A stretch of DNA of 5,742 nt from Planococcaceae bacterium UBA3378 (GCA_002359075.1 DEQA01000287.1:1339-7080), one strand, 5' to 3'; positions 1 to 5,102 are shown, numbered from the stretch's first letter. The notes: a model not told the origin generated them from the letters alone. Translations and numbers: made by a program.

Positions 1-60
1 TAGTAGATATTTAAAATAAAGCCCCGATTTTTACAAAAAATATTCATTAAGGTCCCTTTG

Positions 61-91
61 TTGATATGCAGGTTTTTTCTTATTTTATAAG
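61..91 (+). promoter_or_regulatory. Possible sigma-A promoter of the 66-residue membrane protein gene
   Basis: TTGATA at 61-66 and TATAAG at 86-91 each match five of six consensus bases. The 19-base spacer is longer than the ideal 17, so this is only a candidate. Transcription would start near 98 and leave a leader of about 115 bases. No other promoter-like pair stands out in 1-213, and I see no supported gene in 1-213. Confidence 0.25.
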
Positions 92-213
92 CGGTTCAGA
101 TGGTTGAAAATGGAGAAGATGAAGGATTTTTAAACTATTCATGGAATAATAACCTATGATTAAAAAAATTCGATTTGTTAGTTAATACTATAGAAAAATT
201 GGAGTGAATTATT

Positions 214-414
214 TTGAGTAACGGAAAAGTATCAAAGTTAGAAAAATGGCGGGCCAAATATGCTGCGTCAATAACTGCTTTGGCTTGTTTATATAGTGTT
301 ATTGTACGTTGGGGAGATAATGGGGTTCTTACAGCTGTATTAGGATTCGGCGTATTAGTTTGTGGCACGATAGGTTTTTTTGATATAAAGCGTACACTGC
401 GACAATATGATTAA
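214..414 (+). CDS. Small two-helix membrane protein, function unknown
   Basis: This 66-residue protein is not one I recognise. The start is TTG at 214: an in-frame TGA lies at 205-207, no ATG is available in frame near the start, and GGAG at 201-204 sits nine bases upstream. The first 15 residues are charged (lysine and arginine rich). They are followed by two hydrophobic segments, about residues 16-33 and 37-56, joined by a short RWGDN turn, and then by a polar tail (DIKRTLRQYD). The positive charges at both ends suggest both termini are cytoplasmic, with a hairpin in the membrane. There is no signal peptidase site, catalytic motif or clear partner gene. The base composition is AT-rich like its surroundings. 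No terminator directly follows the stop codon. The open frame, RBS and coherent membrane topology support a real gene; the function is unknown. Confidence 0.6.
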   Translation: MSNGKVSKLEKWRAKYAASITALACLYSVIVRWGDNGVLTAVLGFGVLVCGTIGFFDIKRTLRQYD

Positions 415-597
415 AGGTTCCTCCGTTATTCTATGAAAAAATTCAATTTCTCAACAAGAATAAATGCCCCTTCTATAGGGAAGCCCTTTTCTTGAAAGTA
501 TTTAAAAGGAAAAAAGGTAGAAGATAATATAGTAAACCGTTCTAAGCAAGTGAATTGATAAGGCAGGCCCGAAATACAATCTCTCCTTATCTTTACC
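415..597. other. Non-coding stretch upstream of the candidate small RNA
   Basis: I see no supported gene here. A 20-codon frame opens at ATG 433 and stops at TGA 493-495, without a ribosome binding site. An inverted repeat GATAAGG / CCTTATC (557-563 with 585-591) lies just upstream of the -35 box at 598. It has only a three-base T run after it, so it is a poor terminator and could instead be a regulatory site. Confidence 0.4.
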
Positions 598-626
598 TTG
601 ACAGAAAGTTCACTAAATAATAAAAT
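598..626 (+). promoter_or_regulatory. Strong sigma-A type promoter with no gene immediately downstream
   Basis: A perfect -35 box TTGACA (598-603) is followed by exactly 17 bases and by TAAAAT (621-626), which matches five of six -10 bases. It is the best promoter in the window by consensus. The predicted start is near 633. No open reading frame with a ribosome binding site follows. The transcript would instead run through a series of helices to the terminator ending at 864. Confidence 0.65.
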
Positions 627-632
627 TTATTT

Positions 633-864
633 AATATAAACAGCATTCTAACCTTTCCTATTACTTTTAGTTTGATAGTCAATCCACGCGGGACATTGAT
701 TATCATTCCAAAGCCAAAAAGGAAACTAAAATAAAGTGGTTATCAACAACAGGTAGACGATTTAAAGAACCTAGATTAGGTTAGTTAAAAGTAAACCGAC
801 AATTTCTAAAGTATAATGGTATAAGTATTGGAGGCCATTATCTTTTTAATTGTCGGTTTTTTTT
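633..864 (+). ncRNA. Candidate structured small RNA, about 230 nt, family not recognised
   Basis: The unit is bounded by a near-consensus promoter (598-626) and an intrinsic terminator (793-864). It contains no convincing reading frame. Several helices can be read directly. TTTTAGTTT at 665-673 pairs with AAACTAAAA at 723-731. Stacked inside, 674-683 pairs with 695-704 over 10 bp with one G-U, capped by the loop CCACGCGGGAC. AACCTA at 768-773 pairs with TAGGTT at 777-782. The terminal stem is 793-804 with 848-859, enclosing a second stem 813-819 with 835-841. The single wobble (G678-U700) pairs only in plus-strand RNA, which fits transcription from the promoter. The features of tmRNA, 6S RNA and T-box leaders are absent as far as I can read. 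The exact 5' end is inferred. It could also be a long 5' leader ending in an attenuator, but the next gene starts 240 bases further on. Confidence 0.5.
793..864 (+). terminator. Intrinsic terminator with a two-tier stem
   Basis: AAACCGACAATT (793-804) pairs perfectly with AATTGTCGGTTT (848-859), and a run of eight T spans 857-864. The 43-base interior holds a second perfect 7-bp stem, ATAATGG (813-819) with CCATTAT (835-841), whose loop carries GGAGG (830-834). The T run is long only on the plus side, so termination is on the plus strand. Confidence 0.8.
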
Positions 865-1103
865 ATAAATGAAAGCATTTGACTAGGCAGAAATGGCGCA
901 GAGAGAAAATTTATCTGTTCGACATCTTGGATTTAGTTTGCATCAGCTGATTTCAAAGGGACCTTGAGAGAAGAGGTTTTCCGTTATTTGTCTGTCCGCA
1001 AGAGGAAAAGGATATTTTTCGCTTATCATAAAAAATAAAGGCTATAGCGGAATGTAAGTAAATAAATGTATACCGATTAATTGTAGAATGAAAGGAAGTC
1101 ATT
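865..1103. other. Non-coding stretch between candidate small RNA and DUF2294 gene
   Basis: No supported gene. Short open stretches in different frames are interrupted by stops (for example a 24-codon frame from ATG 893), and none has a ribosome binding site. A weak promoter-like pair at 988-1016 may serve the DUF2294 gene. Confidence 0.4.
988..1016 (+). promoter_or_regulatory. Weak promoter candidate for the DUF2294 gene
   Basis: TTGTCT (988-993), 17 bases, then GATATT (1011-1016). Each box matches four of six consensus bases and the spacing is ideal. A start near 1023 would give a leader of about 80 bases before the ATG at 1104. Other AT-rich sites in this leader could serve instead. Confidence 0.25.
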
Positions 1104-1466
1104 ATGGATAAAACAAAAGGTATTCTTGAAGCCGAGATCAGTAAAGTGTTGACTCATTGGGAAAAAAATTATCTTGGGCGCGGCTCCGTATCAGTTAAAT
1201 CAGATATCGTGCGAGATATGGTAGTTGTTGTGTTGAAAGGTGTCTTAACACCTGCTGAATATGTAGTATGCCAAGAAAAAGAAGGCCTATTATCAGTTAA
1301 AAAAATGCGAAATAGCCTGGTGGAATCAGGCGTGGGAGAAATAAAAGAAGCACTAGCAACGATAACAGGTTTTGAAGTGGTAAGTTTTCATACCGATTTG
1401 AGTACAAAAACCGGTGAACGCGTTATGGTCTTTAGGTTTTCAGAGGATCTGCAAAGTAAATTATGA
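1104..1466 (+). CDS. DUF2294 family protein (MpsC-like domain)
   Basis: The 120-residue protein fills one DUF2294 domain, the usual full length of this small cytoplasmic family. Recognisable family features, in order, are: an N-terminal helix; the glycine-rich YLGRGSVSVK segment (residues 23-32); the strand and turn MVVVVLKGVLTPAE (39-52); a long helix including KMRNSLVESG (67-76); and the C-terminal signature HTDLSTKTGERVMVF (96-110). The start is ATG 1104, preceded by AAAGGAAG at 1091-1098 with five bases between. In staphylococci a protein with this domain is MpsC of a sodium-linked membrane-potential system; B. subtilis YbcI, beside ndhF, carries the same domain. No transporter or dehydrogenase subunits lie in this window, so this is a lone copy and its role cannot be inferred from context. 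The family call is firm; the biochemical function is not known. It may be co-transcribed with the 59-residue ORF 95 bases downstream, as no terminator separates them. Confidence 0.85.
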   Translation: MDKTKGILEAEISKVLTHWEKNYLGRGSVSVKSDIVRDMVVVVLKGVLTPAEYVVCQEKEGLLSVKKMRNSLVESGVGEIKEALATITGFEVVSFHTDLSTKTGERVMVFRFSEDLQSKL

Positions 1467-1544
1467 TGTAACAATTGGATGGTTTCATTTTCCCACGTGA
1501 TTTCAACATAAATCTCGTATTCAATCAATAAAAAAATGACATAC

Positions 1545-1550
1545 AGGAGG
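1545..1550 (+). promoter_or_regulatory. Ribosome binding site of the 59-residue ORF
   Basis: A perfect AGGAGG lies 11 bases before the ATG at 1562. A TTG at 1557 is nearer but is in another frame that closes after 18 codons, so the ATG is preferred. This site is the main support for translation of the short ORF. Confidence 0.6.
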
Positions 1551-1561
1551 CTTACATTGAT

Positions 1562-1741
1562 ATGGATAAAAATAAGAATAAGAAATCAGTACCTCCATCA
1601 GTTGCAAATGTAGAAAATAACCCTAAAGCTATCGCTAATGAAAAGCCTTTAAGTATTAAGGAAACGATAGCTAAAAACAGAGAAATCATAGAGAAAAATC
1701 GTGAATTGCTAAAAAATTTAACATTGTTCTGCCCCTGTTGA
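1562..1741 (+). CDS. Small charged protein with coiled-coil-like segment, unknown function
   Basis: This 59-residue ORF is too short for most gene callers. It has a perfect AGGAGG upstream and a strong terminator 45 bases after its stop, so it sits as the last gene of a plus-strand unit. The protein is lysine and asparagine rich at the N terminus (MDKNKNKKSVPPSV). A predicted helix at residues 31-53 contains a heptad repeat, AKNREII then EKNRELL. It ends in an odd hydrophobic and cysteine-bearing tail, TLFCPC. There is no signal peptide or membrane segment. The tail is unlike the rest of the protein. In the +1 frame from CCC (1733-1735) a hydrophilic stretch stays open to TAG 1797-1799, so either a frameshift mutation or programmed slippage could produce a longer product of about 79-80 residues. 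I do not recognise the family. Confidence 0.5.
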   Translation: MDKNKNKKSVPPSVANVENNPKAIANEKPLSIKETIAKNREIIEKNRELLKNLTLFCPC

Positions 1742-1785
1742 TGTTGGGGAAAAAGAACAGAAACAGCATTTCCCTCTTAATAATC

Positions 1786-1820
1786 GGGCACAATTCTAGA
1801 AAAGAATTGTGCTCTTTTTT
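1786..1820 (+). terminator. Intrinsic terminator of the DUF2294 / small-ORF unit
   Basis: GGGCACAATTC (1786-1796) pairs with GAATTGTGCTC (1804-1814) over 11 positions including one G-U, with a 7-base loop. Six T follow at 1815-1820. The orientation of the T run makes it a plus-strand terminator. Confidence 0.85.
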
Positions 1821-1853
1821 GCTTGTGGAGAAATGTCTAAACTTATTCCAAAC

Positions 1854-1897
1854 AAAAAAGCATGAATGCGCTTATCACTATACCCATTCATGCTTTT
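1854..1897 (-). terminator. Intrinsic terminator of smpB
   Basis: A perfect 13-bp stem is formed by 1856-1868 with 1885-1897 around a 16-base loop. Read on the minus strand it is followed by six T (complement of 1854-1859), about 80 bases after the smpB stop. The plus-side T run is only four long, so minus-strand termination is the main use. Confidence 0.8.
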
Positions 1898-1977
1898 AAA
1901 AAATATTAAATTCCCGTGTATTTCCTCTCTTCTTCCCCGACGCAGACTACTGCCCCAGCAAGAAAAGAAATAGCCGC

Positions 1978-2442
1978 TTATTGATTGCGTGCCTTGAATG
2001 CTCTTTCCATCTCGCGTTTTGCTTCTTTTTTACGCATGTCATCGCGTTTATCGTAATCTTTTTTCCCTTTACCGATGCCGATCAGAAGCTTTGCATAGCC
2101 GTCCTTGATGTACATTTTCAGCGGCACGATCGTGTAGCCGTCCCGTTTGACAGCTCCGACAAGTTCACTGATCTGTTTTTTATGTAGCAAAAGCTTCCGC
2201 TCGCGCAGTGGATCATGGTTGAAGCGGTTTCCTTGGTCGAACGGAGAAATATGCATGTTGATGATCCATGCTTCACCATGACGGAGGCGTACGAACGAGT
2301 CCTTCAGCTGTACCTTGCCTGCACGGATTGACTTAATTTCCGTTCCCGTGAGGACCATGCCCGCTTCAATCGTCTCCTCGATAAAATAATCGTGGCCGGC
2401 CTTTTTATTTTGGGCCAGTACTTTCCCTTGTCCTTTAGCCAT
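1978..2442 (-). CDS. smpB: SsrA-binding protein SmpB
   Basis: SmpB binds the tRNA-like domain of tmRNA and brings it to ribosomes stalled on mRNAs lacking a stop codon, starting trans-translation. The 154-residue length is normal for the family. The OB-fold core is recognisable from QNKKAGHDYFIEE (residues 11-23), GTEIKSIRAGKVQLKDSF (33-50), HISPFDQGNRFNHDP (64-78) and RKLLLHK (82-88). The basic C-terminal tail from about residue 129 (DYDKRDDMRKKEAKRE and on) is the part known to enter the mRNA channel and form a helix there. The ATG at 2442 has GAGGAG nine bases upstream (2452-2457). The gene lies 263 bases after rnr, separated from it by a terminator, with its own candidate promoters and terminator. 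The usual downstream neighbour, the tmRNA gene ssrA, is missing. Identification is secure. Confidence 0.98.
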   Translation of the reverse strand: MAKGQGKVLAQNKKAGHDYFIEETIEAGMVLTGTEIKSIRAGKVQLKDSFVRLRHGEAWIINMHISPFDQGNRFNHDPLRERKLLLHKKQISELVGAVKRDGYTIVPLKMYIKDGYAKLLIGIGKGKKDYDKRDDMRKKEAKREMERAFKARNQ

Positions 2443-2459
2443 ATGTTACAACTCCTCAG

Positions 2460-2478
2460 TGCAAGGCATTCCCTTGCA
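2460..2478 (-). promoter_or_regulatory. Hairpin in the smpB 5' leader
   Basis: TGCAAGG and CCTTGCA form a perfect 7-bp stem with a 5-base loop. It ends two bases before the GAGGAG ribosome binding site (2452-2457). If transcription starts from the TATAAT at 2489-2494, this hairpin lies almost at the 5' end of the mRNA. It could protect the mRNA or tune access to the binding site. No T run follows, so it is not a terminator. Confidence 0.5.
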
Positions 2479-2488
2479 GGTTATTCCT

Positions 2489-2494
2489 ATTATA
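2489..2494 (-). promoter_or_regulatory. Candidate -10 box of a smpB promoter (P1)
   Basis: A perfect TATAAT reads on the minus strand about 47 bases before the smpB start. No good -35 box is found at 15-19 bases upstream (GAGCGA at 17), and no extended -10 TG. It is therefore a candidate only, possibly activator-dependent. A short inverted repeat AGCGC/GCGCT overlaps the upstream edge (2494-2510). Confidence 0.35.
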
Positions 2495-2556
2495 GCGCAA
2501 GAAAAGCGCTTTCGCTCCCGTTTTGCTGCATCAAGTGCCAAAATAGCTTTTTATTT

Positions 2557-2586
2557 ATTTTACATAAAACAAAAGCCCTTCAGCAA
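2557..2586 (-). promoter_or_regulatory. Second candidate smpB promoter (P2)
   Basis: On the minus strand TTGCTG (2581-2586), 18 bases, then TAAAAT (2557-2562). The -10 box matches five of six bases; the -35 box matches only the TTG half. It lies between the rnr terminator and smpB, so it could supply smpB transcripts independent of rnr, with a leader of roughly 107 bases. Confidence 0.35.
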
Positions 2587-2637
2587 GATTCCGGCAACAG
2601 GAGCGAATGTTCGAACGTGCATCTCAGCTCTTATTTT

Positions 2638-2672
2638 AAAAAACGGCTAGAGATACGCCCTCTCCAGCCCGT
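2638..2672 (-). terminator. Intrinsic terminator after rnr
   Basis: On the minus strand an ACGG-CTGGAGA arm (2661-2672, one bulged G) pairs with TCTCTAGCCGT (2643-2653), with one G-U. A run of T follows (complement of 2638-2643). It lies 34 bases beyond the rnr stop codon and would separate most est-rnr transcripts from smpB. Its plus-side T run (2672-2676) is weaker. Confidence 0.75.
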
Positions 2673-2705
2673 TTTTCACCCCTGCTTCCTTTTTAAAGAT
2701 GCAAG

Positions 2706-5102
2706 TTATCTTTTTCTTTTTTTCTTTTTGCCTTTTTTCGCGATGCCTTCGTAAAATTTAGGCTTTTCTTTTCCATCCTTGCGGCGTCCGCGTGGGTCGC
2801 GTTCACTTGAAGAGGAGCGCTTGCCGCCCTTATCCTTCTCTCCGCGTTTTTTGCCGCTGCGTTTATCACGTCGTTCGGAACGCTCGCCGCGCTTTTTACC
2901 TGGCCGCCCTGCCGAAATAACCTTTGGTGCTACCCTGCGCGAACGGCTGCTGGCGGATTGCACCATGTCGACGATTTCAAAGTCGACGGACGATTCTTCA
3001 ATCACGACATTTGCCACACGTACCTTTACCTCATCCCCGATACGGAACTGGCGGCCTGTACGCTCGCCGATCATGACCATTGTGCGGTCCTCAAAGCGGT
3101 AATAGTCATCGGTCATATTGCTGATATGCACAAGACCTTCCACCGTATTTGGCAGCTCCACGAAAATACCGAAGTTCGTGATGGAAGATACCATACCGAT
3201 GAATTCCTCGCCGATTTTATCGGACATGAACTGCGCCTTTTTCAGAGCATCTGTATCACGCTCTGCATCAACAGCACGGCGTTCACGCTCGGATGTATGG
3301 TCTGCGATTTCATCCATGACGGCATTCCAGTGGACAACCGTTTCTTTTGATGTGTCTCCGTTGATTAAATACGTACGGATCAAGCGGTGTACAATCAAGT
3401 CCGGATAGCGGCGGATCGGTGATGTAAAGTGCGTATAATAATCAGTCGATAAACCAAAGTGACCGATCGATTCCGGATAATAGCGTGCCTGCTGCAGCGA
3501 ACGGAGCAGCATTGTTGAAATGACCGGCTCTTCCGGTAATCCTTCGATTGATTTAATAATTTCCTGCATCGCTTTCGGATGAACAGAGTTACCTGTTCCC
3601 TTGATGACCAAACCGAAGTTAGTAACAAACTCGAAGAAGCGCTGCAGCTTCTCAGGCTTTGGATCTTCGTGAATACGGTAAAGGAACGGCAATTCCATCC
3701 AGTGGAAGTGCTCGGCGACTGTTTCATTGGCAGCCAGCATGAATTCCTCAATCAGACGCTCTGCCACCGTACGCTCGCGCAGGACAATATCAGTCGGCCA
3801 GCCGTCTTCATCGACAAGCACCTTCGACTCCTTGAAGTCAAAGTCGATTGCCCCGCGGTTCATCCGTTTGTTGCGCAGAATTTCTGCCAGCTCCGCCATC
3901 AATTCAAACATCGGGATCAATGACTCGTAGCGCTCTACCAGCTCAGGATGCTCATCCCGCTCCTCTAGCAGCTTATACACATCAGAGTACGTCATTCGTT
4001 CTGTCGTTTTGATGACACTTTGGAAAATCTCATGCTTGATCACCTGTCCATGCCCGTCAATAATCATTTCACAGGAAAGCGTTAAACGGTCCACCTGCGG
4101 ATTTAAGGAGCAAATGCCGTTTGACAGGCGGTGCGGGATCATCGGAATCACGCGGTCTGTCAAATAAACAGATGTTGCACGCTCATACGCTTCCTTATCA
4201 ATGATGGAATCCTGCGTTACATAATAGCTGACGTCTGCAATGTGTACCCCAAGCTTGTATGTCCCGTCTTCATTTTTTGTGACAGTAACAGCATCATCAA
4301 GGTCTTTGGCATCAGCACCATCGATCGTGACAATTGTTTCGCCGCGGAGGTCGCGTCGTCCGACTAAATCCTCCTCTGAAATCTCATCCGGTACTTTCGT
4401 GGCAGCATCGACTACTTCTGCAGGAAATTCCGGCGGGATATCGTGCTTGTAGATAATCGAGAGGATATCAACGCCCGGGTCGTTTTTATGCCCGAGGATT
4501 TTTGTGATGACCCCTGTTGCAGATTTAATATCATCCGGCCATTCGGTAATTTCCACAACGACTTTATGGCCGTCCACCGCACCGAGTGTATCTTCCTTGG
4601 CAACGAAGATATCCATATTCAGCTTTTTGTCATCCGGTACGACAAAGCCAAAGCCGCGGTTTGCCTGGAATGTGCCGACAAAGGTTGTTTTGCCGCGTTC
4701 CACAATTTTCGTAACTGTCCCCTCCCGGCGGTCGCCGGAAGACTCCTTCATCACGCGGATTAGTACCGTATCGCCGTTGATGGCACCGTTAATTTCATGA
4801 GGCGGGATGAAAATATCATCCATTCCTGCCTCTTCCGGTGTCACGAAGCCGAAGCCTTTTGCATGGCCGATAAAACGCCCGCGTAATAAATTCATCCGTT
4901 CCGGTAAACCATAACGGTTGGAGCGTGAACGAACAACTAACCCTTGTGCCTCCATTTTGACAAGCGTTTTTACAAGTTCCTTGAATTCTTCCGCCTCTTC
5001 TAATTCAAAGGCATCTTCAATTTCGGCAACTGTTAGCGGTTTATAGTCGTCCTCCTTCATGAAGGCGAGAATGCGCTTTTGTAATTCATTTTTTTGTGTC
5101 AT
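2706..5102 (-). CDS. rnr: Ribonuclease R (VacB/RNB family 3'-5' exoribonuclease)
   Basis: RNase R degrades structured RNA processively from the 3' end, including defective mRNAs released by trans-translation and fragments of rRNA. The 798-residue protein has the full family layout: N-terminal winged-helix region (about 5-65); two cold-shock OB domains (about 74-125 and 140-205, each with an RGFGFV- or KGFGFV-type RNA-binding motif); the RNB catalytic domain (about 250-580); an S1 domain (about 633-713); and a very basic tail (720-798). The metal-binding aspartates are present as D261, D267, D269 and D270 in IDGADAKDLDD, and the second signature HFTSPIRRYPDL is at 558-569. I chose ATG 5102, not the in-frame ATG at 5156, because a strong RBS precedes it and the longer form would overlap est. 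It lies 37 bases after est, probably in one transcript. Confidence 0.97.
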   Translation of the reverse strand: MTQKNELQKRILAFMKEDDYKPLTVAEIEDAFELEEAEEFKELVKTLVKMEAQGLVVRSRSNRYGLPERMNLLRGRFIGHAKGFGFVTPEEAGMDDIFIPPHEINGAINGDTVLIRVMKESSGDRREGTVTKIVERGKTTFVGTFQANRGFGFVVPDDKKLNMDIFVAKEDTLGAVDGHKVVVEITEWPDDIKSATGVITKILGHKNDPGVDILSIIYKHDIPPEFPAEVVDAATKVPDEISEEDLVGRRDLRGETIVTIDGADAKDLDDAVTVTKNEDGTYKLGVHIADVSYYVTQDSIIDKEAYERATSVYLTDRVIPMIPHRLSNGICSLNPQVDRLTLSCEMIIDGHGQVIKHEIFQSVIKTTERMTYSDVYKLLEERDEHPELVERYESLIPMFELMAELAEILRNKRMNRGAIDFDFKESKVLVDEDGWPTDIVLRERTVAERLIEEFMLAANETVAEHFHWMELPFLYRIHEDPKPEKLQRFFEFVTNFGLVIKGTGNSVHPKAMQEIIKSIEGLPEEPVISTMLLRSLQQARYYPESIGHFGLSTDYYTHFTSPIRRYPDLIVHRLIRTYLINGDTSKETVVHWNAVMDEIADHTSERERRAVDAERDTDALKKAQFMSDKIGEEFIGMVSSITNFGIFVELPNTVEGLVHISNMTDDYYRFEDRTMVMIGERTGRQFRIGDEVKVRVANVVIEESSVDFEIVDMVQSASSRSRRVAPKVISAGRPGKKRGERSERRDKRSGKKRGEKDKGGKRSSSSERDPRGRRKDGKEKPKFYEGIAKKGKKKKRKR

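Noticed and set aside
135..368. Minus-strand 77-residue open frame opposite the small membrane protein
   Set aside because: It has no ribosome binding site and an implausible protein composition; the plus-strand frame has an RBS and coherent membrane topology.
870..883. CcpA cre-like sequence TGAAAGCATTTGAC
   Set aside because: It lacks the central CG and the right half is poor (10 of 14 positions), and it does not overlap a good promoter.
925..940. tRNA/tmRNA T-loop-like GTTCGAC near 920
   Set aside because: No flanking T-stem pairing, acceptor stem or CCA end could be found on either strand, so it is not a tRNA or the missing tmRNA 3' end.
893..1050. Short open stretches after ATG 893, possibly a gene remnant
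   Set aside because: They are broken by stops in each frame, carry no RBS and match no family I recognise; chance open frames are as likely.
2392..2754. Plus-strand 120-residue open frame across the rnr-smpB gap
   Set aside because: It overlaps the 5' end of smpB and the 3' end of rnr in antisense, has no ribosome binding site, and its composition mirrors the terminator and basic-tail sequence on the other strand.
2958..3350. Plus-strand 130-residue open frame inside rnr
   Set aside because: It is antisense to the RNB/S1 part of a secure gene, has no RBS and no recognisable domain; it reflects the codon bias of rnr.
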